Origin: Anas platyrhynchos
Taxonomy: Eukaryota > Chordata > Aves > Anseriformes > Anatidae
Length of the DNA stretch: 64,000 nt
Assembly: GCF_047663525.1 (NCBI RefSeq)
Contig: NC_092590.1
Location: 7,584,001 to 7,648,000 of the forward strand
Reading direction: 5' to 3'
Below the pieces are notes generated by a model that saw only the letters and a program-made list of their open reading frames with translations, made no database searches and was not told the DNA's origin. This document shows, one piece after another, positions 21,701 through 34,415 of this stretch. Both the position numbers and the translations under genes were made by a program. How positions within the stretch are numbered: position 1 is the stretch's first letter; each line of letters starts with the position of its first letter.

Positions 21701-24700
21701 AAACACAGCAGACACACCCCAGCCTTTCATGCTGATCTTCTTCTATCACAGGACTTACTCTTGATAAGAGGAAATGCTTTTGTATTAAAAAAAAATAAAG
21801 AAACAACCCCCCACCCTCTTCTTCCAACCTGTTCAAGAGGCATCAGCTGTTCCTTCAGATGGTCCAGTTTCTGCAGCAATTCTCTCTCCTTCCTGATCTG
21901 GTGATCTTCTAAATGCAGAGCCACGAACAGTCTGTGAATCAAGGATTTGACATCTTCCATTTCAGTAGCATGCTCACTACTCAGCTTATCTGAAGGGAAA
22001 GTGTTTGTCATATGAAACATTTCAGGAATCTGCCCCTCTCTGTTCTCTCCCCCCACCTCAACCCCCAAAGCAGGACCATCCAATGGTACAAAACCACAGA
22101 GAAACTGTTTTCTCCTGAGTTTCCACTTGTCTGAGATTTCCCACGACTCTCACTAGATGAAGTGAGATAATCAGAGTCATTAAGCACGTCTCTTACCTTT
22201 TACAGGAGGTGACACGCTGTACGCTGTGCCGTTGATAAGAAGCTTAAAGTCATTCCTCAGTAAGACCTCCATCAAGGTTGCATCAGAAACCTTGCTACCA
22301 TCTGCGGATGAAAGAGTAACACCATAAAGCATTCCCACTGAAAATAATCTTAAACCTTAGCTGATTTTTACTAATGATTGCCATTCTTACCCAGTAACTG
22401 ATACTAAACAGTAAGGAGGAAAACATTAATACCGAGTGTGTGCCTAATGCCTTCTCTACAGGTAGCATTTGGACTTTGCAGTTCTCTCGGTGTCACTAGG
22501 TTTTACTGCTACTTTTCCTACTATTTCACTAGGTGGTCTTCAGTGCTTTACCCCAGTGAGACTGTCCCTCTGTGTTACACACATTTCTCACATTTAATTT
22601 CACCATGCTCTGCAATATCAGCATCTCTATTTGCACTGCTTGGATAAAGGAGACAGCATCTGGCTGCAGACCTTCAAAACACAAACACGCACACAGCCAA
22701 GGACCTGAAGCATACAGGAAATTTTGGAAAAAAAAAAGAAAAAAAAGTTAATTCCCCAAGCAACTCCCACTCAACAAATACTAATAATAAATAATAATAA
22801 TAAAAACATATATAGTGGTCATTAATGAAGAAAGTGTCTCTCGTAAGATATTTCATAATGCATATTTGAGCAAGCCTTTAGAAAAGGAGGCTCAAGGTTT
22901 ACTTTTAAAAGCCTCATTGAATGTAAATATATAAAAAATATAAAAATGGATAGAAGTGTAGTGATGTCGTCCCTAATACGAGCAGGCATGTTGTGTTCTC
23001 TTGTGTTATGACTCTGACTAACATTGGCACTCCCCGACCTAGCAAAATTCGCACTCTGGTAGACTTGTGGTGTCTTGAACAACAGGTTGCATCCACGTGA
23101 GAGATGGATCCATTCCTACCTGACATTCAACAAGAAAGGGCAGAGGGGATTTAAAACCTCTGCCTATGTGTGGCATCTTCCCCTACCCCTGCAGAGGGGT
23201 GCGCAGGAGCAGAAAGCAGGGGCTTTATTCTGGAGATGAATTATCGTCAGGCTACAAAATCCGACAAAGGTTTTTGTCTGCAAAAACTTGTCATGGTTGG
23301 CTGTTTTTGTCTGTATTTTTTTTTCCAATTATTTATTCACTGTAACTCTGCAGCCCGGCCCCAGCTGCTGAGATGGAGGCTGCTGAGCTCCATGAGCTGC
23401 TGCACCGTCTGGCTCCCCGACCTACCTGACGTGGGTAAGAAAGCAAACCTGGAAGGCTCTTGCTTTCAGTCCAAAATCTGAAATGTTAACGTGCCCAGCC
23501 ACTTATTCTGCCCCCCTCCCTTTCTTTTTAAACGGTGTAATAGAACATGGAACCTCATTTGCATGTAAATTAAGGTGACATTTATAAAGTGACATTTAAG
23601 CAAAAAAATCCTTTGGAAAAAAATGCCAGACAGGCTCTTTGTGCTGGATCTGATACAACACACATTCATTAACCTGGCCAACCTTTCATTAGCTGAAAAG
23701 CAGGAAAGTTTGGGGAGGAGGGCTTGTGTAATTTCAGAAAATTCCATATGGGCATTCCTACACCTAGCACAGGTGTTCAAAAATGTGGACAAAAGGATAT
23801 TTTTTGTCTGCAGAAATTTTGCAGATCTGCTGACAATGACAGGGGGCATCAAGTACAGCACTAATGCTTTCGTTTGAGGCCAGGCTTCATTTAATGGCTA
23901 AATGACACAGAAAAGTGTCTGCCTTAAATCAAACCTTCATGATTTTTCTTTGGTAATAAATGTTTAAATTCAACTCTGAACACTTGACCAACTGTTTCTC
24001 TTTACGGTATCAGTTTCCTAATGAATTAAACATCTGAGCTGATCTCTTCCTTTACAATTCACTTGAAAACACAGAGTAGAGTTTTTTCTGAAAAACAGCT
24101 TTAATCAAAGCAGATGGGGTTTTTACTCCAAAACTGGGTGTTTGAACAGATGACACTGGGTGAAAACAGCCCAAATTGTGCCTCACAACTGACTGAAGTC
24201 TGCACTGAAGCAGAATAAGAAGTTAACGTGGAGCTTTCCTGACATAACACTGAAAGATGGGATTCATCAGTGAATCACAGACATTTATTTCATGGATGCT
24301 GCTGCAGAGACAGCAGTACTGAGAGGCAACTGTTTGCTGGAGCGTGTTCCTGGTTAGCCCTGCCTCAACCCCCTGAGGCATCATTTTCAGTGAAAACTTG
24401 CCCATTAAGGGGAAGGCCAGCTGCTGACAGTGATGATTTGTCACAGTGCCTTCTGAAAATACAGGACAGCCTCAGAAAATTATCTTTTTAAAGAGAATTT
24501 TCTACCTTTGCTGTCCAGCAGATAGAACATAAAATCAAAACCATGCACAAGCTGTGGTATACATGAAGCTCACGCACACTGGGATCCACACAGATCACAC
24601 CTCTACTGATCTAGAGAATGCAAATATGTTGTTCTGTGTGATATTGTTCTGCTTTACTAAGTCAACTTCCAAACACAACCACAACAGCTTCTCCAAGATC

Positions 24701-27700
24701 CACGGCTTCCTAATCTAGAAGCATCAGTCTGTTTTCAGTCCCTGCAGTTCCCTGCACTATCAGCCAGGAAGAAAGGGCACGTTAAGAGCGCACACAGTTC
24801 TGAACCTTTGGACAACCTGCCCTGACCCCATCCTTTCTTCTGTGTGTTACCTGACGGAAAATAAATCTTTTAACAGGGATATGCCATCTTTTTTTAAGGG
24901 GTGGTGGGGAGTTGGGTGTGAGGAAACAGATGCTTTTAGTTAAAGGGCTGCAAACCTCCCCAGAAATAACCACTTCTGAAGTGGTTATTTCTGGTATTTT
25001 AACACGCTACAAGCAGAAAAATCACATCAATGCTAACACGTAAGTATAGCCTTTTCCTTTCAGCCCAAGGGCCCTGAAATATGGTCCTCCAGCTGATTAA
25101 TGAAACCTCTCTGAGTTTCAAAAAGCTGCCCTTTATCACTGCACACATTATCTGGTTGCTTAGCTCCTAATACATTTTACATATGAGTTCAAATTTGCAT
25201 TAGGGGAAACAGATTCTTCCAGCTCCAGAGAACAGGGAACAACGGGCAGACATCGTCCTTAGGAGCCAGACTGGTTGCCTCTCAGAACAGTCACAGAGAA
25301 CAAGGACACAAACAGATCCCAAGGAAACCAGAAGAGACTCATTTGTTCAGAAACAGCAGGACAAAGAGAAGCTACCAGAAAAAAATAATAATAGAGGAAA
25401 CTAGGAAACTACTGGGGAGGTTATAATATGTCCAATTCTGCATTTTAAAACAGCCTTTCTAAAAAGACTCTGATACTGAATTTGAAACACCAGCAAACCT
25501 TGGAAGTTTTCAAGAACCATCCCAGCAGCAACGATGCTAAACCTGCTGGAGGACTGAAATCGTTTCAAGTGAGAAGTACAAAATGAATGAATTCCTTTTT
25601 AAATCAATTGAAGACAGGCAGGAATGGAAGATACCTGTTGTGAAGACTTCTGCTTTCACAATTCCTTTATCTTCTCTCTGTACGTCTTTCAGGAATGCCC
25701 CCACGGTCGCTACCATGGGTTTCACAGCGAACTGGCAGCGTTCCCTTCTGGTGGGCAACGTCAGCGTTATCACGGGAAGACCATGCCTGTAATTAATAGT
25801 CACTTCTGGGAGAAGAACAACAAACGGAGTGAGAAAAAAACAACATATTGTAAGTTGCAGCTTAAGTTAAACGTTGTTTTTGAAGTACAGGATGAATAAA
25901 GAAAACCAAGCATTACGTTCTGCATCTCCTTAATGCACGCATTACGATGTCCTCTGGAACATACGTATGACAAGCCCCTAACCTCATCTCACACCATCGA
26001 GCCTCGTGAGATGCGTGCTTGCATCTCTCTCTCTCCTTAGCTGATGGAGACATGCACCCTTGTCCCAGAGAAGCTGCCCAAGACCCCGCAGGGAGTCTTA
26101 CCATCAGATGGCACCAGCGTGCTGTAGCGGGCTCCTTCCCGGCGCGCCCAGGTCCTGGTTTGCCTCCAGAGCTGCACCTGCTGCACAAACACAAAGAGCA
26201 CGTTTCAGAAAGGTTTGGGTACAAGGAGGGGCTGGGCAAAGGCAGCACCCAGCCCAGAGATGACCAGGACCCGGCATTCCTCCGGGAAGCACTTTTCAGG
26301 AATAAATAAACTGAACCACGCTAAACCACTCCGGGGATGTCCAACACTGAGAAATTTGTGTGATGTAACCTTCAGGCAACAAAGGCAGTCAGAAACCTCG
26401 ATGAAATAGCAAAATACCTTAGACACAAGAGTATTGTTAAACACACACACGGGCTAGCAGCCCAAGAGAGCCAAAAAACTCCACCACACGCTGTAATGTG
26501 GTCATTTCCTCACCCAAGTAGGAGAGTTTCCCTGCAACAGAGCACACACATACCACCAGGCTCCATTTGGGGTAGGCAATTACACAAACACACAAATTTA
26601 GAAACCTGCAGCCTACCAGCAAGGAGAAGCCATGCAGAATTTGATCTGTTTTACACAGAAGACCCTGAAGCAGGCAGGTTAAAACAGCCCCTGGTGATAC
26701 TCAGCAGCCTCCCATCCAGCTGTAAAGGTGTGTCACTTGTTTCTTATTGGGGATATTTACAGGTTTGGCTTTGTTTTTATGACACAGACACTTGACATCC
26801 AACTTTGCCATCACAGTCAAGATGCCTGTTGCCCAGCCCTCCCCAGACACTGACCTGCAGCCTGTCTGTATCCGAAGGTTCGTTCATTTATTTTGCTCTG
26901 CATTTGGGCATCTCTTTCGTTTATGGAGGAAACAATGCATTCAACAATGAATATGTATTTTAACATATTTTGTTATTAATATAAACATATTAAATTACAA
27001 ATATTTAATATGTTCAATTCAGTTTATCAAAATGAGATCTGTTAAGGTATTTAATCCTATTATTCCTTCCATAGACTTTAACATTTACCACTCATGATCC
27101 ATTGAAAGCATCTTTATATATATATATATATATATATATAAATCTATATATATATCTTTATATACAGAAGTTTTTCTTCTTTTTTTAAACTGTCTGTTAA
27201 CGCAGGCTACCCAGTAAAACCAGAATTTGTGAAGAAAAGCAAAAGCCACGGAGCAGAGGCGTTGAACTGAGCTCCTGGTAATGAACTCTCTCTGCAAGCA
27301 CTTGGTAGATGAACGGGGCAGCACGAGGGGCTGAATTAACCTTCTCCCTAGGCCTCCAGATTTAAGTCTCTGGTTTCAGCGGAGTTATTAAATCCCGCGC
27401 CTGTCCCCCACAGCAAAATCGCCGTGCCCTTGTCAAGCTGCTCGGAACAGCAGCTGCTGTGCCACTGGAAGGCATCGATGCAGCTGTCACGGCAGCCGAA
27501 GGGAGGAAGGCTCCGTGCTACGGGGCCACGGCACCACCGCCTGCACCAGCACTGCTGGCAGCGGGAACAGCCGTGCCCCGAGCTCGCTGCAGGGCTAACA
27601 GCACAGCTTTGGGCACAGCAGCAGCAGCACCAAGAAAGCAGCCAGAAACAGGATGGGGGAGAGACGAGGACAGCAATACCTTTACGCTACGAAAACAAAC

Positions 27701-30700
27701 CAACAAGCACATGATTTGAAACAAACAACAACAAAAAATATCAAAGAAAACCCACTATTTTCGAGTGGCAAACCACCCAACCTACCTACATCCCATTTTC
27801 TGAAATGAGCTGATCCGGTGAGCAACCTTTTACAAGGCTGGGTAGCTGCTGCTGCAAACATAAAACTCAAATTTCTGCGTGACCAGTTTCACGCACGGAG
27901 CTAATGTCACCCCCACTACAGGAGGGAGCAGGAAAGCCTCCGACCTCCCCCAGCACTGCACATGCAGACACAACCCATAACTTCTGCATAAAACTGCAAC
28001 GCAGGTAGGGAAAGCAAGAACAAAAAGAGCATTTTTCGCGTGAAAAAGTTACCTTGCAAAAGGAATTCTACAAAAGAAAAATGCCACCGGGCTCAGGTCC
28101 CCACTCAGCTGCCCAAAGCTGCTCCTTGCTGCCAGGCAATTCCTGCTCCTGTAGCACGACGTGGGGTCAGCAATGCCTCAAGGCAGCCTTTAGGGAAAGA
28201 ATTATTGCCACAGCCTGCTATTATCAGTGCTGTGGTCTCCCATATTTTCATTTCCTGCTCTCCAAGGCGATGATAAGAAAGAGACAAGCACACTAACACG
28301 GCGCGCTGCTCCCCTAAGCGTCAGCCTTCCGCCCTTTATTTTAATTACGCTGCATTAAAACGCACAGGAATTAAAACCTCTCTCGCAGCGAGGCTTCCAA
28401 CAGCAGCCTAGCGCTACGGTTTTACCCTGGGCAGGAGGGGAGAGAAAAATCCTGGGGGAAATCACCAGCTGCGATGCCTGAGGATGAGCCCTGGGGCTCA
28501 GAAGGGGCAAGGTGGGACTCGATGGGGAGCGCAGCGAAGGCACCGCTCCAGATGCTGCCTCCTTGTCTGAGCCAGGAGGGGACAAAAGCCACGTTAGGCA
28601 CTGTTCAGTGGGGAGACATACTACAGATAGCTGCTTTTATCTTCTGCGTTGGCTTGTGTATGTATTTTTTTCTTCATCTCTAATAAAGACACCCGGAAGG
28701 TCTCTCTCTGCGTATTGGATGGTCTCTGCTCCAGCCTGAGTGTAATAGAAACAAACTGAGCAATTAATTCATCACCGAGTAGCAACCTGCCATTTGAGAC
28801 CAAACTATCTCCAGAAAGGTTAAAAACCAAGAGAAAGGAGGAAAAAAGCAGGTGTTGTCACAGTCCACTGGGCTGGCAGATCTCGAACAACCACGATTAC
28901 CAAAAACGAATCTGTATTCAGCCCGGGTTTGCAATAACTGCACAGAACGCATTTCCCTTTTTAAAATGAGTCACCACCGCCTGTTTTGGAGATACCGACC
29001 GCTAGATTTCTGTGCCGTGCTTATAAGCAATCACACAGGCAGGAAAACAAGGTGTCAGGAGCCCTAGCAGCCTCCTACCATCATTTTGCAAGTGCTCGAC
29101 TGAGCTGCAAGAACACCTTCTCTCTCCCTCTCTTCAACTTTTCAGTGATTTGCCCCCTTGCTTACATTGCTTCTCTGCTGGTCGCAGCTCTTCGTGCTAC
29201 AACGGCTTCAGCACAGCCGGCAGCTCCGAGGCACGTTGCTGAGATTCAGCTGTGTCCCCTGCAAGGCTTCAGGCCAAGCAAAGCCCCCGCAGGAGACAGC
29301 GCAGATTCTGGGCTAACCCTGAGGTGCTAGGCTGCATCTCACCCTGGGATGACACTTCTGACACGTGGGAGTACTCAGGATGTACTTCTCCTTCCTAAAT
29401 TAAAAAAAAATAAAAATGATGACAAATATCCTCATTTTCCTCTGACTCAGCCTTACCAGGGACCTCCCACAGCTCATTGCGAAGTCCCTGAGTATTTTTA
29501 AGCCCTTCCTCAGGGCAAATCCAAGTTTGAAAAAGTAACCCAGAGGCCTCTACATCCGAGAGCTTTGCCGTCTGTTCTCCAGCACCTCTCCAGGTCCGAC
29601 GATTAATTCATCAGCACAGACTGGGTTTGTCATTTGTCCCACCTAATGCATCTCTGCTCTGCTGCCGTGCTTCCAAAATCCTGGCCTGGGAAGTGCTGCA
29701 GTATTTAAGGGTACCGAGAGGGACTTTGCTTTCAAAAATATGCTTATAATAGATCCCATGAGATAAGAAAGTGGGCTTGCTGCAGCTCTTCCTACAAAGA
29801 TCCTGCAAAGAGAGTATCTTAATGCACACAGCTGTTTCCATATCACCCTCCAAAAAAATGCTCCAACTCAGCTCCAGGAGAAACAGTAATTCTTCAAATT
29901 GCCAGCCAGGAAAAAGCTCGTCTATATTTCGGCTGAAACGAGGTAAAAAAAGAGAAGTAACAGAAGGATGTGGAGCCAGATTTACACACTGAGAGGTTTA
30001 CCAGAGTTGCAGCCAACTCTTGTTTTTCTCTTAAAGGGCTTTCGGGATTGAAGGCACCGGACAGGTTGTGGCTCACAGGAAAAAAAAATATTCAGAAAAG
30101 AGAGCTGCTCTTTCCATTTGTAAAAATAATTTATTGCACTCTTCTTATGTGTCAGCAGCTAAATTTTATTTAGTTACCTCCTGAAGAGCATTTCCCATCA
30201 GTTAAACTCGCGCTCCCGTTAAAATCCCGCAGATGCAGCCAAGCAGCACACAGCCTGCAGCAACATTTCCTTGTCCATATAGTTATTTAAACACGACAGA
30301 CCATAAAAAGATGTCTTTATAACAAACACCCATACCTCTGCTCCTTCATCCACTTTCTTTAAAGGTCTGCAGTTAGGTGAGCCCAAAGACTTAGGGCAGG
30401 CAGCTGTAAACAGGTAGCTTTCCAAAGGGACACTACAATTTTCTTTTGATGAGTTGATGAAAAATAGGCAGGGACGGAAGAACTGACAGGTTAGAGCAAA
30501 TCGAAAGCTTTTCTCTGTCAGTGGTTGGTATTAATATGCACGTGCAAAGATTTACATCCTTCACAACAGGTGACTGTAGAGTAATTCCCCAGAGGAGCTC
30601 AGTGGTTAGTTTATTTTCCAGCCCTGTATCCTGTTACTCCGCTGTAGATGCTCAAATTACTTGCAGGGAGTGCTTAATACACTTTTTAACCTCGTTAAAA

Positions 30701-33700
30701 ATTAACCAGAGAAAACAATGGCATAGCAAGGCAAGGAAGCAGAGGGCTGATCCTTCTCCTTCCCATAGCTTCGGATGGGCAACATCAGAAAATGTCTGAG
30801 GCAGCCACTGGAAGAACATCCACAGCCAGAAACCAGAGAACTTAAGAATATAACTAATAAGAAACTTCAACAGGTTTTGTCAGGAACTGTAAAGCTGCCG
30901 TTTCTTAGATCCTGGCAGCAGGAAGAAAATGTAGATAGAAAAAAAATAAATAAAAAAAGAGACGAAAGCCACAATGGTAATATATGAGGACTTCTGTCCA
31001 AGGACCTACCACTATCAAATACTCGTGGACGGAGGTTTCCAACCTTGCCACTGCCCCAAGGGACACGCCGAAGTGCTGCCAGATGTCAAGAAAAGACACT
31101 TTTGCTTCCTTTTCTATCTTTCTCGTGGAAATCTCAGCTTCTGGAATGGTGACGGGAGAAGACTTTTCATCTAAATGCACCAAAAGGCTGTGGCTTTGCT
31201 GATGCTGCCAGCTTCCACGCCGCTGACACCTGTCCACCCTTCAAAGTCTTGGCTGTGGACAAGAAGCCTGCGCCTTCATAGCCTTTCTGCAGAGCAGGCA
31301 AAGAGAACAAAGAAACGTTTGCAGTAGAGATCTCCGGAGGCTTTTTCTAAAGCTTATTATCCTAAGAAAAACAATTAAACCCAGTAAGAGAAGATCAAAG
31401 CCCCCGTATGCCCTGCATGGCGTGTTCGGATGCACCCGCCGTGCCCTTGGGGGGGGGGGGTAAGCAAATCTGCAGGCTAGCTGCTCGCTCTTCACCCCGG
31501 AGCCTTTGAACTCCAGGCAATTAGGAGCTGCTCGGCTTCCTCTTCCTCTGCGAGCTCACTCAGGACATTTATTTGAAGGGCTGGGGCAACAGGCAGGGGA
31601 AGCAGCAGCCAAAAGCTCCTGCCCTTCTCCCCAGGCCCACCAAAGCATCGGCACCTCTCAGATGTCGCTGTTCCAGCACAAACAGCTTATCCCCAGATGC
31701 TCTAACACAGTGATGGAGAGGCAGCATCTCTCCTCCAGCCCCACACACCTACACCAAGCTGCCATGGAGGCACTGGGGCCGCTGCGGCCAGCAGGCTCCC
31801 TGAACTGAATTTAAAGTTATTCCTAGTCCCTAAAACAAATAGGGACCCCATTTCTCCTTTTTGTCAGCTGTAGCCATCAGGCCTCGAGATTTCCGTATGG
31901 GCACTTGGAGGGATCTGGGCGACATCCATCACCTGCAGTGTTCGCTTCATTACAGCATGGGATGAGGAATGAAGCCAACAGCATGTTTGTGCATCGTGCT
32001 TTTATCAGTGTGATGTGTTATATCCTCCTCCAAGCTGGACTGATGTCCACTTCCAAACCCCATCCTTTAATCCCAAAAGGGACCTATCTAAAAAAAAGAA
32101 TATCTTCAAGGTTACTCTAAAGAGCAAGATATTTTAAGAATTTTCTCTAGAAGAAACAACCTGGTTTTGTGCTACAGGTCATACATGGAGATGTCAAATC
32201 TGGATGACTGTTATATTGGATAACTTTGCTGATAATATTCTGTATATTCAGTTTCATAGGAGAGAAGAAATGTTTGCATGTAAGGAAGCGTATGGAAAGC
32301 ACGCAGGACAACAATCCTGTTTCTTCTTTTTCTTTTTTTTTTCCTTCCCCTTCTTCTCCCCCAGCCGTCCCGTCTGAGAAGCAATTTGCCACCTTCAGCC
32401 TTTTGGTGATAATACTCTTCAAAGACGTTTGAGATTTACATTTCCAAAAGGATACAGCAGATGATGTGCTCAATGTACTAACAGCTAGCTGAGGAGCACA
32501 GGGGGGTGCCAGACGATGAGAGCTCTGGGCACAAACACCTCCGGCCAGCAGCACCTCGGTGAGTTCAGGAGAGACCCACGGGTGCCTCTGGCTGTGGCTG
32601 AGTGACGGAGCACCACCAGCGTTACCTGAATTAATTCTCCCCCGTTCGAAATGCCACAGATAATGCTTACCTTTTATTAAAGCTCAACAGGCAACAAGCA
32701 GGCGAATTAATTTGTTGAGTTAGCACCCAAACGCGCTATCGTGGATACACGCGGATTGAAGTTCATGGAAACAACCACAGGGAAAGCTTAACTCGAGTCT
32801 TTGCAGTAATAAAAACTGAGTATAATCAAATGCCTGATTCAATCAGCCAAGCAGCAGAGCATTACACACAGGAGGACGGCAAAGAGCTCTGTTACGAGCT
32901 TTCATTTTTCATTTTTTACTAGAAAGAATTGCACGCGACGTATCACAGCACATCAGCATGGTTTGCATGCTCCCAAATGCAACCAAGCACAGAGCCTCAT
33001 CTACGCTGCCTCAACGCTACTGCAGCTGAGTCACCTCGTGAGCAACCACAGCAAGCATCAAAAGGCAGGGACCCTTGTTTCCAGCCAAAATTTACTCGTT
33101 TGGGGGAGGCACAAGGCTGGGATCGAGCCTGCCTGCCGTGCTGCACAACGCAGTGAGATGCCTGCCCAAAATGCTCCTTCAGCCCCCCGAAACACACGGC
33201 AGCACTGAGCTCAGGCACTCTGAGATTCCCACTTCACTGACATCTTATTTATGAATATGACAGGTAAAATTTAGTAGCTATTACCCATCAGTGTATCAGT
33301 AGCTCCATTAGGCTTTATTGGTTCCTACCCCAGGCTTGTCAAGCATCAGGATTTCAAACGGGTTATAGCACCTTCTGCAGAAAGGAGGAAGACAATTTTT
33401 CAAGTGAATTTTACAAGGAGAATCAGCTCCAGGAATATAAATCACAGATGAAATAGCAGAAGGTTTCATACAGCACAAACATAATCATTGCTTACAGATT
33501 CCCTGCAATCAGGAGAAAACTGCTTATTTTCTTCCCCCCTCGGTCAAGCCAGCCTGCTCTGCCATGCCTCCGTCACAGCATGAATTCCTGCTTCCTTGCA
33601 CACCAGGCAGAACCCAGCCTTTGCCAAACAGTGAGCGACTGAGTGACTTCCTTGCCTTTCTGGTCTGAAATCCTGCGCCGACAGCTGCAGGCGGTTCCCC

Positions 33701-34343
33701 AGCAATCAGTGAAGTCTCTGAAGTCTCTCAGCGCCGTTTTTAAACAGAGCTCACTTTTGTTTCCCAGTTCATCATTCACACGTAGGCGAAGTGGAGTCGG
33801 AAGTAAAACCACTTACTGACTTTAAGGGACCCTGGGACTCGATTTTTTCTTCCGTGGACAGCCAGGCTACGTCAAACACTAAGTGTTATCTCTAGAGGAT
33901 TAAAGCAGCGAATCAAAGAAGCCTTTGTAGCCAGAGTTTCACATTAACTGGCAGGTCAATGAAACCCTGAAAACCGCGTGGACGGGGCTCAGCCAACTCC
34001 CAGTCCACTTCAAGGTTTTATTCTGGTAAGGAACGGTGACATTATTTGGGGCTTTTTCAACACGATCCATCCCTGTTTTGCTGCCAAACAAGCATGTTCA
34101 TTGCTTGCAGAGCCTTACTGCTTGCCTTCCAGCCTCACCTCCCCGAACAGCAGCCAAGCAGCAAGGGGAAAAGCTCACACACTGCCTCAGCTCCCCGGGC
34201 AGGGGCTGCCAGTCCTCCTCGCCCATCAAAAAGAGATGCTGAAGCCTCACACTTCTCTACCAGCCACCGTCTCCACCGTGCTATTATTCCTTGCTCCTTC
34301 CTCCTGCATTTCCAGTAGCTTTACATGGGAGTTTAGTAGGTGA

Positions 34344-34415
<72 letters not shown>

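Noticed and set aside
24960-24994. The palindrome as a microRNA precursor or a Rho-independent terminator
   Set aside because: The stem is too short and loopless for a microRNA hairpin, and bacterial-type terminators do not apply in a vertebrate nuclear genome.
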